A stretch of DNA of 64,000 bases, from contig NZ_JAUSYU010000001.1 in assembly GCF_030817075.1 (NCBI RefSeq), forward strand, positions 434,001-498,000, given 5' to 3'. Origin of the DNA: Arthrobacter sp. V1I9. Its GTDB lineage: Bacteria > Actinomycetota > Actinomycetes > Actinomycetales > Micrococcaceae. Below the pieces are notes generated by a model. That model did not search any database, was not told where the DNA came from, and saw nothing but the letters and a program-made list of their open reading frames with translations. The position numbers were made by a program, and so were the translations under genes. This document shows, piece by piece, positions 1 through 7,634 of this stretch. Positions within the stretch are counted from its first letter, which is position 1, and each line of letters starts with the position of its first letter.

Positions 1-571
1 CGGCCTCGCGGCGCAGGATGGCCACGTTGGTGTTCGCCGCCCGCTCCCAGTCCGTGTAGAAGTTGTGGGCACGTGGGTCCAGGAAGATGAACCGGGAATG
101 GTTCGCCGGCCGGGCCGTGCTGCGGTACATATCGGAGTACAAGGCATAGCCCAAGGTGTTGGCAGCGACAATGTCCATTCGGTTGTTTCCGATGAAGGCA
201 GGCGCCCCGGTGATGGTGTCCAGGAGGAACTGAAGCTCGGGCCGCACCCCTGCAGGGACAGGTGCCGTAGCCCGCTTTCGGCCTGACGTGTTGGCGGTGC
301 GCGCGAGGTCGTAGAGGTGGTCATGCTCAGCCCGGTCCAGCTCCAAGGCACGGGCAATGGCGTCCAGGACACTGTCCGAGACACCTGTCAGGTTTCCGCG
401 CTCCAGCCGGGTGTAGTAGTCCACGCTGACGCCGGCCAGCCGGGCCACTTCCTCACGCCGCAGCCCCGGCACCCGGCGCCGGCCGCCGTACGGTTCCAGC
501 CCTGCCTGTTCGGGGGTGATGCGTCCGCGGCGGGTTGAGAGGAACTGACGTACCTCGGCTCGGTTATCCAT
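1..571 (-). CDS. MmyB-type helix-turn-helix transcriptional regulator (C-terminus outside window)
   Basis: About 190 residues are visible from the ATG at 571. The first ~75 form an XRE-type helix-turn-helix; the pattern GLRREEVARLAGVS followed by YYTRLERG (residues ~30-55) is diagnostic of the actinobacterial XRE regulators with an MmyB-like ligand-binding domain. The part after residue ~95 (PELQFLLDTI, then NRMDIVAANTLGYALY and FLDPRAHNFYTDW) is the start of that PAS-like domain, thought to bind fatty-acid-like ligands. The gene is truncated by the window edge, not broken. It is divergent from a zinc alcohol dehydrogenase, and MmyB-type regulators commonly sit next to the dehydrogenase gene they control. 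A 33-bp direct repeat in the intergenic region is a candidate operator. Confidence 0.9.
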   Translation of the reverse strand, partial: MDNRAEVRQFLSTRRGRITPEQAGLEPYGGRRRVPGLRREEVARLAGVSVDYYTRLERGNLTGVSDSVLDAIARALELDRAEHDHLYDLARTANTSGRKRATAPVPAGVRPELQFLLDTITGAPAFIGNNRMDIVAANTLGYALYSDMYRSTARPANHSRFIFLDPRAHNFYTDWERAANTNVAILRREA

Positions 572-611
572 ACAGACACGTTACGACGGATCCGAAAGGC
601 GCTGGGAGGCT

Positions 612-644
612 CTGCCATAACCAGTTACAGCAGGGCCCTCGCTA
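612..644 (+). repeat. Direct repeat copy 1, candidate MmyB operator
   Basis: This 33-bp block contains AACCAGTTACAGCAGGGCCC and matches the block at 1045-1077 at 30 of 33 positions in the same orientation. It begins 41 bp upstream of the regulator start codon. The AACCAGTT core is nearly palindromic, as expected for a dimeric helix-turn-helix protein. Confidence 0.55.
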
Positions 645-708
645 GGTCTGACGGCTGTGGGTTTGATGGAAGTATTCCCTTTCAGCCAACCGGATGGAGT
701 ACCAACGC

Positions 709-894
709 ATGCGCGGAACCGTCAGTACCGCCGACATCGTCGCACCCATTGCAGGGCTGGGCGGCTCGGATACGGCGGTCCCCATGGCGCTGCTCATGAT
801 CGGCGGAGCGCTGCTGTCCCTGTTCGACTCCTGGTCCTGGCCCGCCCGCATGCAAACCGCGCGGGCCGATGACCCGAACATCCTCGCCAAATAG
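709..894 (+). CDS. Possible 61-residue small membrane protein or gene remnant
   Basis: The ATG at 709 follows a GGAG nine bases upstream. The product has one hydrophobic stretch (VPMALLMIGGALLSLF, residues ~26-41) and a polar tail ending PNILAK. I recognise no family. It lies between two copies of a direct repeat in a control region, so it may be the tail of a decayed membrane-protein gene rather than a functional product. Confidence 0.25.
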   Translation: MRGTVSTADIVAPIAGLGGSDTAVPMALLMIGGALLSLFDSWSWPARMQTARADDPNILAK

Positions 895-960
895 AACCAC
901 ACCCTGCGAATGCAACAAAGTGCTGCTCTTTGGGTAAATAGCCGGAGGAAAGGAACCACC

Positions 961-1042
961 ATGAACATTGAACGGCGCCCGTACGGCCCTGGGCTGAGCC
1001 CCTAACATCATCGACGACGAGTACGAAGGCCGCCAAGGGTAG
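961..1042 (+). pseudogene. Short ORF with strong RBS, apparently frameshifted
   Basis: A strong ribosome-binding site (GGAGGAAAGG, 944-953) stands seven bases before the ATG at 961. The frame encodes MNIERRPYGPGLSP and stops at 1003-1005. A reading frame shifted by one base (1004-1042) continues with NIIDDEYEGRQG and then stops. The strong RBS and the protein-like continuation suggest a ~26-residue small protein or leader peptide interrupted by a single-base indel. No family is recognised, and a functional 14-residue leader peptide is an alternative. Confidence 0.3.
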
Positions 1043-1044
1043 GA

Positions 1045-1077
1045 CTGCCAGAACCAGTTACAACAGGGCCCCCGCTA
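1045..1077 (+). repeat. Direct repeat copy 2, candidate MmyB operator
   Basis: This is the second copy of the 33-bp repeat (30 of 33 identical to 612-644). It ends 76 bp upstream of the alcohol dehydrogenase start. One copy near each divergent gene fits shared control by the neighbouring regulator; that link is inferred. Confidence 0.55.
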
Positions 1078-1153
1078 CAGGCCCCTGATGCCGGGCTGGC
1101 CATCTTCCACCCCGGTAGCATTTAAGAAATCCCCCAAAAACCACAGGAGAACC

Positions 1154-2194
1154 ATGACTACCGTCAAGGCCTATGCATCCCCGTCCGCTACAGAGGACCT
1201 TATTGCAACCACCATCGAGCGCCGCGAAGTCGGTCCGCACGATGTCCTGATCGAGATCAAGTTCGCCGGCATCTGCCACTCGGACATCCACACGGTGCGC
1301 GGCGACTGGGGCCCGCAGCAGTACCCACTGGTGCCCGGGCACGAGATTGCCGGCATCGTCACCGAGGTGGGCTCCGCCGTCACCAAGCACGCCGTTGGCG
1401 ACCGCGTCGGCGTCGGCTGCATGGTCAATTCCTGCAAGGAGTGTGCCAACTGCCTGAAGGGCGAGGAGCAGTACTGCCTCAAGGGCAACGTTGGAACGTA
1501 CGGCGCTGTTGACCGCGACGGCACCATCACCCAGGGCGGCTACTCCAGCCACGTCGTCGTGACCGAAGACTTCGTGGTGCGCATTCCGGAAGGCATCGAG
1601 CTCGATGCCGCAGCCCCGCTGCTCTGCGCCGGGATCACCACCTACTCCCCGTTGCGCCACTGGGGTGCCGGACCCGGCAAGAAGGTGGCCGTCGTCGGCC
1701 TTGGCGGGCTCGGCCACATGGCCGTAAAACTCGCCCATGCCATGGGCGCAGAGGTGACCGTCCTGTCCCAGTCCCTGAAGAAGCAGGAAGACGGGCTGCG
1801 CCTCGGCGCCGACGCCTACTACGCCACCAGCGACGAGAACACCTTCAAGGACCTCGCCGGTACCTTTGACTTGATCATCAACACTGTCAGCGCATCGATC
1901 GACATCAGCTCCTACCTGCAGCTGCTGGCCCTCGACGGCGCACTGGTGAACGTCGGCGCACCCGCCGAGCCGCTCCCGGTCAACGCCTTCGCACTGATCG
2001 GCGGCCGCCGCTCCTTTGCCGGTTCCATGATCGGCGGCATCCGCGAAACGCAGGAAATGCTGGACTTCTGCGCCGAGCACCAGCTCGCCGCCGAGATCGA
2101 GGTCATCCCGGCCGAGAAGATTAACGACGCGTACGAGCGGGTTCTCGCCTCGGACGTCCGCTACCGCTTCGTAATCGATACCGCCACCCTCTAA
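1154..2194 (+). CDS. NAD(P)-dependent zinc alcohol dehydrogenase (YahK/cinnamyl-alcohol dehydrogenase type)
   Basis: The product is a 346-residue medium-chain dehydrogenase that should interconvert primary alcohols and aldehydes with NAD(P)H in the cytoplasm. The catalytic zinc ligands appear as GICHSD (Cys41) and PGHE (His63-Glu64). Four structural-zinc cysteines lie around residues 94-110 in the pattern C-x5-C-x2-C-x2-C-x7-C. The Rossmann motif GLGGLGH is near residue 180. The ATG at 1154 is chosen because AGGAGA sits just upstream; an upstream in-frame start at 1088 has none. Length and motif order match the YahK/AdhA group. It is divergent from the MmyB-type regulator and has a direct-repeat operator candidate about 80 bp upstream. 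Confidence 0.93.
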   Translation: MTTVKAYASPSATEDLIATTIERREVGPHDVLIEIKFAGICHSDIHTVRGDWGPQQYPLVPGHEIAGIVTEVGSAVTKHAVGDRVGVGCMVNSCKECANCLKGEEQYCLKGNVGTYGAVDRDGTITQGGYSSHVVVTEDFVVRIPEGIELDAAAPLLCAGITTYSPLRHWGAGPGKKVAVVGLGGLGHMAVKLAHAMGAEVTVLSQSLKKQEDGLRLGADAYYATSDENTFKDLAGTFDLIINTVSASIDISSYLQLLALDGALVNVGAPAEPLPVNAFALIGGRRSFAGSMIGGIRETQEMLDFCAEHQLAAEIEVIPAEKINDAYERVLASDVRYRFVIDTATL

Positions 2195-2210
2195 TAACAA
2201 AACGCGTTCG

Positions 2211-2247
2211 ACGGCGGCCGGCTCCCCAGGGGGCGGGCCGCCGCCGT
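2211..2247 (+). terminator. GC-rich hairpin after alcohol dehydrogenase
   Basis: ACGGCGGC (2211-2218) pairs with GCCGCCGT (2240-2247), beginning 17 bp after the stop codon. There is no clear T-run, so Rho-independent termination is uncertain. Confidence 0.45.
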
Positions 2248-2375
2248 GCTTAACAGCCCAAAGCTTTTCTGTTATTCGGCACAACGGTTCGGCGCCAATC
2301 AGCGGCGGCCGGTCCCGAAACCTGCCGGCGGTTCCACAATTGGAGGACAAGTTTTCTGACCTCCGGGAGGGTGAA

Positions 2376-3152
2376 ATGCGTAGGTCCGGCGGGCTGCTAC
2401 CCGCGATGACTCTGGTTGCTGTTGTACTTGCAGGGTGCGGTTCGCAGGCGGGCCCGCCGACGGCGACAAGCACCTCGCCCGGCGCCTCCGCGTCACCGGA
2501 TGCGACGGCGACCCTGACTGCGCCGACTGCGTCGCCGGCAGATTCTTCCCCGCCAGCCACAGCCCCGGACACGAGTGCCCCTGCCACCACCAACGCCAGC
2601 GGCTCCTGGGTGACGTTTACGACGGCGGACGGGCAACTCGCGTTTGACCTGCCCGCTGCCTGGAGCGTGACAGACCCTGCAGGGGAACTGCCAGAAGGCG
2701 GCGGGGCGTTCGCCGAAGTCACGAATAGGGCCGGAAAGCCGATGGCTGCTCTCCGCACCAACATGGCCATTGGTTCAACCTGCCTCGAGAAGTACCCGTA
2801 TGCAGAGCTGGAAACCCAGGAGCTGCCCGCGCTGGCCCAGAACGGGACATCGCCCCGCTTTGTTTTCGAGACCCGCGGCGACGACAGCGCTCCCGGGCCG
2901 GCCGATACCCCGGCGGCGGCCTACGGCATCACGTCCGTTCCCGCGCCTACCGGTGATTCGGCGTGCCCAATTGTCCACTTCTTCACCTGGCCACCCACCT
3001 CCGCGATGTTCGGTGCGTTCTACAACCCGGACAACAACGTGACCCCTGGTGCCGAGAACCTGCCGTACCTGGAACAGGCCCGCCGATACATGAACACGCC
3101 GGAGTACCAAAACATCAGGCGGATGATCACGTCGCTCCGGCCGGCGGGGTAA
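2376..3152 (+). CDS. Secreted lipoprotein of unknown function
   Basis: The product has 258 residues. The ATG at 2376 follows GGGAGGG by three bases. The N-terminus is a lipoprotein signal peptide: RR, a hydrophobic stretch, then the lipobox VVLAGC with the lipidated cysteine at residue ~22. Residues ~25-75 are a Pro/Thr/Ser/Ala-rich linker typical of actinobacterial lipoproteins, followed by a ~180-residue globular domain beginning SGSWVTFTTADGQLAFDLP. I recognise no enzymatic motif; an outer-face binding or structural role is possible. It is transcribed alone and converges with the SnoaL-like gene. Confidence 0.85.
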   Translation: MRRSGGLLPAMTLVAVVLAGCGSQAGPPTATSTSPGASASPDATATLTAPTASPADSSPPATAPDTSAPATTNASGSWVTFTTADGQLAFDLPAAWSVTDPAGELPEGGGAFAEVTNRAGKPMAALRTNMAIGSTCLEKYPYAELETQELPALAQNGTSPRFVFETRGDDSAPGPADTPAAAYGITSVPAPTGDSACPIVHFFTWPPTSAMFGAFYNPDNNVTPGAENLPYLEQARRYMNTPEYQNIRRMITSLRPAG

Positions 3153-3169
3153 GGATTGACCGAAGCACT

Positions 3170-3580
3170 TTAGCGGTGCTCTGGCCGCCGGCCCGACATG
3201 CTTTCGACGTCCTCATCGATGCTGGTGGACTGTTCGACGTCCTCCATGTACAGCCGTCCGGCCGTGATTTTTCCGTCCCTGACCTCAAAGAGGGTCACTC
3301 CGCGGACCTGGAAGTCCTGTCCGTCAGTGCGGGTTCCAGTCCAGGACCACTCGCTCCACGTCATGTCGCCGTCATCGGCTGAGCGGATCAGTTCGGCATG
3401 GAAATCCGGAATGCCTCCCAGCATCGCCTGCCAATTGGCGTGCATCTGCGCACGGCCCACAAAGGCCCTGCCCGGGTGGGCAGGTTGCTCGCTGCGGTAG
3501 TTCTCATGAATAAGCGCCGCCGCGGCTTCGACGTCGTGGGCGTTCAGGGCGGCCAGCAGCTTGTCTATAACCTCACTCAT
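3170..3580 (-). CDS. SnoaL-like / NTF2-fold polyketide-cyclase family protein
   Basis: The product has 136 residues and shows the cone-shaped NTF2-like pattern: an N-terminal helix (VIDKLLAALNAHDVEAAAALI), the segment PAHPGRAFVGRAQMHANWQAMLGGIPDFHAELI, then strands TWSEWSWTGTR and VRGVTLFEVRDGKI ending in a short GRLYME strand. This is the classic SnoaL/ester-cyclase arrangement, in which the pocket binds a small hydrophobic ligand. Actual substrates in this family vary widely and cannot be told from sequence. The gene reads leftward 14 bp downstream of the helical-repeat protein, so the two may be co-transcribed. Confidence 0.85.
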   Translation of the reverse strand: MSEVIDKLLAALNAHDVEAAAALIHENYRSEQPAHPGRAFVGRAQMHANWQAMLGGIPDFHAELIRSADDGDMTWSEWSWTGTRTDGQDFQVRGVTLFEVRDGKITAGRLYMEDVEQSTSIDEDVESMSGRRPEHR

Positions 3581-3594
3581 TGTGCCCTCCCGAG

Positions 3595-3873
3595 CTACGC
3601 GCCGTCGTCGTCCTCTTCAAGTTCGGCCAGCACGTCGGCGGCGTCATAGTTGCCCGCGGCGGCCAGGCGGCGGAGCTCCTCAAGATCGTCCTTTTCCGCC
3701 GCCGTTTCAGCGAGCTGGGCGGCCGCGTCCCGGCTGCCGGCATCAGCCAGCCGCCGGAGTTCGTCGAGATCCCCGCGCTCGGCGGCGCTCTCCATCAGTT
3801 CATCCACGGCGTCGGAATCACCGCGGGCCGCCCGCTGCCGCAGGGCCTCAAGTTCAGGGTCGGGTGTCTGCAC
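3595..3873 (-). CDS. Small acidic alpha-helical repeat protein
   Basis: The product has 92 residues and is almost entirely charged helix. A unit of about 30 residues recurs: GDLDELRRLADAGSRDAAAQL near residue 35 and DDLEELRRLAAAGNYDAADVL near residue 67, preceded by a weaker copy. This is the helix-turn-helix pattern of Sel1/TPR-type repeats, suggesting a protein-protein interaction scaffold. The tail is acidic (LEEDDDGA). No signal peptide or membrane segment is present. It lies 14 bp upstream of the SnoaL-like gene on the same strand. Confidence 0.75.
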   Translation of the reverse strand: MQTPDPELEALRQRAARGDSDAVDELMESAAERGDLDELRRLADAGSRDAAAQLAETAAEKDDLEELRRLAAAGNYDAADVLAELEEDDDGA

Positions 3874-3939
3874 GCTCCAACTATGTGCTCCCGCCGCACG
3901 CGCGTCCAGAGCTGGCGGACCCTAATTCGGGAAGCCCCG

Positions 3940-4782
3940 TCAGTAGAGGAAGATGTCAATCCACTCGCGGTTGTGGGCGTGGATGAGGACCAGGAACAGC
4001 ACGAAGTCGAACAGCAGGTGGACGCCGACAATGTAGGACAAAGACTTGGTAATCGTGAAGAGCCGGGCCTGGAGCAGGGCAAACGGGAAGATGAAAAACG
4101 GTGCCCAGGAGTGGAATCCCAGCTCCCACAGGAATGACGTGAAAAGCACCGCCTGAAGCAGGTTCGCCTGCCAGTCGGGAAGGTGCCGGCGCAGGAGCGT
4201 GAAGGCCGTGCAGATAAAGAACAGCTCGTCCCAGATCCCCAGCACGTTGGTTCCCAGGAAGAGCCGGGCGATGCCCTCGGGGTCACTGACGGCGGGCCAG
4301 TTGTTGTAGACGCCGGTCCGGATCATGTAGACGGGCATCAGGGCGTACCCGATCAGCAGGACCGCGGGCAGGTACCACTTTTCGGCACGCGTCCAGGGCT
4401 GGCCCGTCCGAATGGGGAACCGGATGGCGTGATCCTTGGTGAGGAACCGCGAAGCAGCGTAGGGGATACCGACGGCGAGGATCATCGCCGTGCCCATCAC
4501 CGCCATGTGTTCAGTACTGATATCAGTGGTGATAGGGACCAGGCTCATGGCGGTCAGCCCCACACCAATCAACGCCAGGTCAATAACAAGGCGGCGGCTG
4601 ATCATGGCGGCCAGGACCAGGGCGGCGGCCAGGAGGAGGAAACCGGAGACCCGGTCCTCCCGTGCGAACAGCAGGAAGCCCGACGCCGACACCAGCGCCG
4701 CCGGGATGACGTTCAGCGGCGTGCGGGGCAGGTGAGCGGGCGCGGCTTCACGCAGTTGTGCTTGCGCCGATTGCTGCTTCAC
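3940..4782 (-). CDS. CPBP-family-like membrane protein with altered protease motif
   Basis: The product has 280 residues with about eight hydrophobic segments, so it is an integral membrane protein. Its C-terminal half resembles the CPBP/Abi intramembrane endopeptidases: a first motif at residues 185-190 (WDELFFIC, where the family has EExxxR), a second with His224 (ELGFH), and a third with HLLFD (His255, Asp259). The first Glu is Asp and the Arg is Ile, so proteolytic activity is doubtful. The start overlaps the end of the ArsR gene by four bases, so the two are translationally coupled and the protein probably belongs to the ArsR-controlled response. Confidence 0.75.
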   Translation of the reverse strand: MKQQSAQAQLREAAPAHLPRTPLNVIPAALVSASGFLLFAREDRVSGFLLLAAALVLAAMISRRLVIDLALIGVGLTAMSLVPITTDISTEHMAVMGTAMILAVGIPYAASRFLTKDHAIRFPIRTGQPWTRAEKWYLPAVLLIGYALMPVYMIRTGVYNNWPAVSDPEGIARLFLGTNVLGIWDELFFICTAFTLLRRHLPDWQANLLQAVLFTSFLWELGFHSWAPFFIFPFALLQARLFTITKSLSYIVGVHLLFDFVLFLVLIHAHNREWIDIFLY

Positions 4783-5129
4783 AGCGTCGCCAGGAGTCCG
4801 GCTGCGTCGTCGAGCGCGCCGGGAACCAGCGAGAAGTAGGCCCAGGTGCCGCGTTTTTCCCGGTGCAGCAGTCCCGCCTCCACCAGGATTTTAAGGTGGT
4901 GCGACACCGTGGGCTGGCCGAGGTCCAGCGGCTCTGTGAGGTCGCAGACGCAGGCCTCTCCCGATTCCCCTGCCTTTACGATGGAGAGCAGGCGGAGCCG
5001 GTTCGGATCAGCCAGCGCCTTGAAAACCAGCGCCCTCTGCCGTGCTTCCTTTGCGCTGAGTGCCGGCTTCGCGGCCGGAGTGCAGCAGGAGGCGTCCACC
5101 TCGGGCCCAAGAGTTTGCAGAGCGGTCAT
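4779..5129 (-). CDS. ArsR/SmtB-family metalloregulator, arsenic-type cysteines
   Basis: The product is a 116-residue winged-helix repressor (ALVFKALADPNRLRLLSIV, then TVSHHLKILVEAGLLHREKRGTWAYF). With the start at 5129 it has adjacent Cys15-Cys16 and the pair Cys60-x-Cys62 (ACVCDL). The adjacent N-terminal cysteines plus a cysteine before the DNA-recognition region recall the arsenite site of the Corynebacterium ArsR type. An alternative ATG three codons upstream overlaps a -10-like CATAAT on the minus strand (5142-5137); from that promoter the mRNA would begin almost exactly at 5129, giving a leaderless transcript. It is coupled to the CPBP-like gene and divergent from thioredoxin reductase. 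Confidence 0.9.
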   Translation of the reverse strand: MTALQTLGPEVDASCCTPAAKPALSAKEARQRALVFKALADPNRLRLLSIVKAGESGEACVCDLTEPLDLGQPTVSHHLKILVEAGLLHREKRGTWAYFSLVPGALDDAAGLLATL

Positions 5130-5148
5130 GCACCCCATTATGCAGCTA

Positions 5149-5164
5149 ATTGACAGCCGTCGAT
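5149..5164. promoter_or_regulatory. Candidate ArsR operator over the trxB promoter
   Basis: The imperfect inverted repeat ATTGA-N6-TCGAT overlaps a -35-like TTGACA (5150-5155) directed toward trxB and lies 20 bp upstream of the arsR start. ArsR-family operators are typically short AT-rich inverted repeats spaced by about six bases. Its role is inferred. Confidence 0.45.
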
Positions 5165-5257
5165 ATGGCTGGTCCTACCCGGCACCGAACCGGTACCCGC
5201 TCAGCAGGCGGATGCCCAGTAGCCTTTTCCCATACGCCTGAAGCAAAGGAACCTGCC

Positions 5258-6256
5258 GTGACCCCTGACGCGAACACCCCCGCAACCGAGCAGCTGATCA
5301 TCATCGGCTCCGGCCCGGCCGGTTACACCGCCGCCATTTACGCGGCCCGCGCTGGCCTCGAGCCGCTGGTGCTGGCCGGATCGGTGACCGCCGGTGGTGC
5401 GCTGATGAACACCACTGAAGTGGAGAACTTCCCGGGCTTCCCCGGCGGTGTGCAGGGGCCGGAGCTGATGGACGGGCTGCAGGAGCAGGCCGAGAAGTTC
5501 GGCGCCAAGGTGCAGTTCGACGACGTCACTGAGGTCCGGTTGAAGGGCCACCTTAAGCGCGTGGTCACCGGCGGCGGCGAAACCTATCAGGCCCCAGCCG
5601 TCATCCTGGCCACCGGTTCTGCCTACAAGGAGCTCGGCCTGCCGGAGGAGAAGAAGTTCAGCGGCCACGGTGTTTCCTGGTGTGCCACCTGCGACGGGTT
5701 CTTCTTCCGCGAACAGGACATCATCGTGGTCGGCGGCGGTGACTCGGCCATGGAAGAGGCGATGTTCCTGACCCGGTTCGGGAAGTCCGTCACCGTCGTC
5801 GTCCGCAAGGGTGAACTGCGGGCCTCCCGCATCATGGCGCAGCGTGCCAAGGACAACCCCAAGATCAGCTTCGCCTGGAACTCAGCCGTCACTAAGATCC
5901 ACGGTGACGGGAAAGTCAGCGGCGTAACGCTGACGGATACCGGCACGGGCGAAACCCGGGAGCACGCCGCCACAGGCATCTTCGTGGCGATCGGGCATGT
6001 GCCGCGCACCGAACTGCTGACCGGGCAGGTGGACCTGGACGAGGACGGCTACATCAAGGTGGACTCACCCACCACCGTCACCAACCTTTCAGGCGTTTTC
6101 GCCTGCGGCGACGCCGTGGACCACCGCTACCGCCAGGCCATCACCGCCGCCGGCACCGGCTGCGCCGCCGCCCTCGACGCCGAACGCTACCTCGCCGCGC
6201 TGAACGATGCGGACAGCATCGCCACCGCCCTGGTCGAGGAACCCACTCACAGCTGA
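5258..6256 (+). CDS. trxB: Thioredoxin reductase
   Basis: The product has 332 residues, the usual length. It transfers electrons from NADPH through FAD and a redox disulfide to thioredoxin. FAD-binding GSGPAGY lies at residues 17-23, the redox-active CATC at Cys142-Cys145 and NADPH-binding GGGDSA just after; the FAD-contacting GVFACGDAVD is near the C-terminus. The GTG at 5258 is chosen because AAAGGA lies seven bases upstream and homology begins there; an upstream ATG at 5150 would add unrelated residues. In several actinobacteria a TrxB-like gene (arsT) is part of arsenic operons, so the divergent ArsR may control it. It is followed by a strong terminator. Confidence 0.96.
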   Translation: MTPDANTPATEQLIIIGSGPAGYTAAIYAARAGLEPLVLAGSVTAGGALMNTTEVENFPGFPGGVQGPELMDGLQEQAEKFGAKVQFDDVTEVRLKGHLKRVVTGGGETYQAPAVILATGSAYKELGLPEEKKFSGHGVSWCATCDGFFFREQDIIVVGGGDSAMEEAMFLTRFGKSVTVVVRKGELRASRIMAQRAKDNPKISFAWNSAVTKIHGDGKVSGVTLTDTGTGETREHAATGIFVAIGHVPRTELLTGQVDLDEDGYIKVDSPTTVTNLSGVFACGDAVDHRYRQAITAAGTGCAAALDAERYLAALNDADSIATALVEEPTHS

Positions 6257-6275
6257 CCCTGCCGGAAAGCACTAA

Positions 6276-6317
6276 AGAAGCGGGCGACGACGGGACATCC
6301 CGTCGTCGCCCGCTTCT
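6276..6317 (+). terminator. Rho-independent terminator of trxB
   Basis: A perfect 19-bp stem (6276-6294 with 6299-6317) encloses the four-base loop ACAT and is followed by CTTTT. It may also serve the leftward gene that ends at 6335. Confidence 0.9.
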
Positions 6318-6334
6318 CTTTTGGCCGTGTGAGC

Positions 6335-6529
6335 TTAGGCGGAGGCCAGAGCCAGGTCGTCGCGGACGCTGAGGGTAAAGGTGTTGGGTCCGCTGCAGGT
6401 GACGGCAATGCGGCACTTGGTGGTGTTGTGGCGTGCAGAGAGGTCGCTCACCGCGGTTTCCAGCGTGTGGTGGAGGACGGACCTGTCCCAGATCTTAAGG
6501 GTCACGGAATCATTGGTATCGAACGTCAT
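6335..6529 (-). CDS. Small hypothetical protein (64 aa)
   Basis: The product begins MTFDTNDSVTLKIWDRS and ends TFTLSVRDDLALASA. It looks like a small alternating beta/alpha protein with no signal or membrane segment. A GGAAG lies about ten bases upstream of the ATG at 6529. I do not recognise the family. Support comes from codon bias and from the clean fit between the trxB terminator and the GAF-gene region. Confidence 0.6.
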   Translation of the reverse strand: MTFDTNDSVTLKIWDRSVLHHTLETAVSDLSARHNTTKCRIAVTCSGPNTFTLSVRDDLALASA

Positions 6530-6805
6530 TATTCAACTTCCATTTCATGCGGTTAGCATCCCGGAGTCTTCTTTGCCCGGAACGTGTCCTCGTCGATGAG
6601 GACGGACTGCAGGTGGGAAAGCGCATTCCCTGTACTTTAATGGTGCAGGTTGCCGGGAGGATTGGCAACCGCAGCGGAGCTGATGTGACCAAGCACACGG
6701 ACCGCTCAAAGTGTTTGCTCAGAAGTGGCCCGCCCTGCTTTTCCATAGTGCCCAGAGCGCGGGAAGTACCTCAACCAATACGCGGAATGTTGCAGGTGAG
6801 TCTCA

Positions 6806-7354
6806 TCACGTGGCCAGGTCACTCCTGACTCTGCTGAGCCGGATAATGTGCAGGGCCAGCCGCAACGACCCTGCGGCCTGTTCAGCGAACGCCTCCACGG
6901 TTGATACATCGTCATCGGAGAAGCCATTGCTCCTGCCGGAGTACAGGTTCAGGACCCCTTCTGCCTCATCGCCGAGGTCCAGCGGAACGGCAAGGATGGA
7001 GGATACGCCCTTCTCGTCGGCCGCCTTGACGTAGGCGGGCCAGCGGTGCTCGCAGGTGAGGTCAGGAACCAGGAGTGGCGCTCCGGATCTCAGTGCCGTC
7101 AGGCAGGGGCCGTCCCCAAACCCGTTCTGCAACTCATCCAGGGCACGCGCAGCGGCGTCGCTGCCGGCCAGGGCCTCGGCCTTTTCACGCTGGATGATGG
7201 TTATGCCCGTATGAATCCGGTTACCCGGAGAGGACACCCTGGCGGAGGCAATGGCTGCCAGTCCGGCCAGGAAGCCAGAGATGTCCGTACCGTCCGGGAA
7301 CGGATCCTGCGGCTGCGTTTCCTGATGATGTTCGGACCTGCTGTCCTGGGCCAT
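6806..7354 (-). CDS. GAF-domain protein without an ANTAR output domain
   Basis: The product has 182 residues with one GAF domain (residues ~25-170). It carries the signature shared with the neighbouring GAF-ANTAR proteins: ALDELQNGFGDGPCLTALR, then EHRWPAYVKAADEKGVSSILAVPLDL and GVLNLYSGRSNGFSDDDV. It ends soon after the domain's last helix, where the ANTAR helices would start, so it is a sensor with no obvious output; it could dimerise with or titrate the ANTAR proteins encoded next door. It is divergent from the first of those. Its upstream flank (6530-6805 is its downstream side) shows no other gene. Confidence 0.85.
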   Translation of the reverse strand: MAQDSRSEHHQETQPQDPFPDGTDISGFLAGLAAIASARVSSPGNRIHTGITIIQREKAEALAGSDAAARALDELQNGFGDGPCLTALRSGAPLLVPDLTCEHRWPAYVKAADEKGVSSILAVPLDLGDEAEGVLNLYSGRSNGFSDDDVSTVEAFAEQAAGSLRLALHIIRLSRVRSDLAT

Positions 7355-7634
7355 GCAGCCTCGATCCCTTTGGATGCGCCATGGGCCTCTGCCCCGGCCA
7401 ACGGCCGCCGCTCTCTTCGCGGGCAGACCGGAGTATTCAACCTCCGGGTTACCCCGTCACCCCGAAATCTCCTACTACCGAGACTACGCCCGTGCAGGGC
7501 CCATTGATATGCCAGGTCCGTCCGTGAATCGGTCCAGAGGAACCAAGGTAGGCTTAGGCAATCGTTTGGAAGTGAGCGTCTTAGAACCGCATTGGAAAAC
7601 TGAAGCGGTAGAAGCCCAACTTCAGGAACGTGCA

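Larger units (their letters stand above)
572..1153. other. 582-bp divergent intergenic region with direct repeats and small-ORF remnants
   Basis: This lies between the divergent MmyB regulator and alcohol dehydrogenase genes. It holds two copies of a 33-bp repeat, a possible 61-codon ORF at 709-894 and a short ORF with a strong ribosome-binding site at 961 that appears frameshifted. No complete recognised gene was seen. The stretch reads like a control region into which a gene has decayed. Confidence 0.5.

Noticed and set aside
1058..2770. 570-codon open frame on the minus strand, across the alcohol dehydrogenase
   Set aside because: It is antisense to a well-conserved enzyme, has no family resemblance, and such long frames are expected in high-GC DNA.
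7353..7634. N-terminal extension of the first GAF-ANTAR gene
   Set aside because: The extra 94 codons have no family similarity and overlap the divergent gene start; the ATG at 7635 has an RBS and fits the paralogue.
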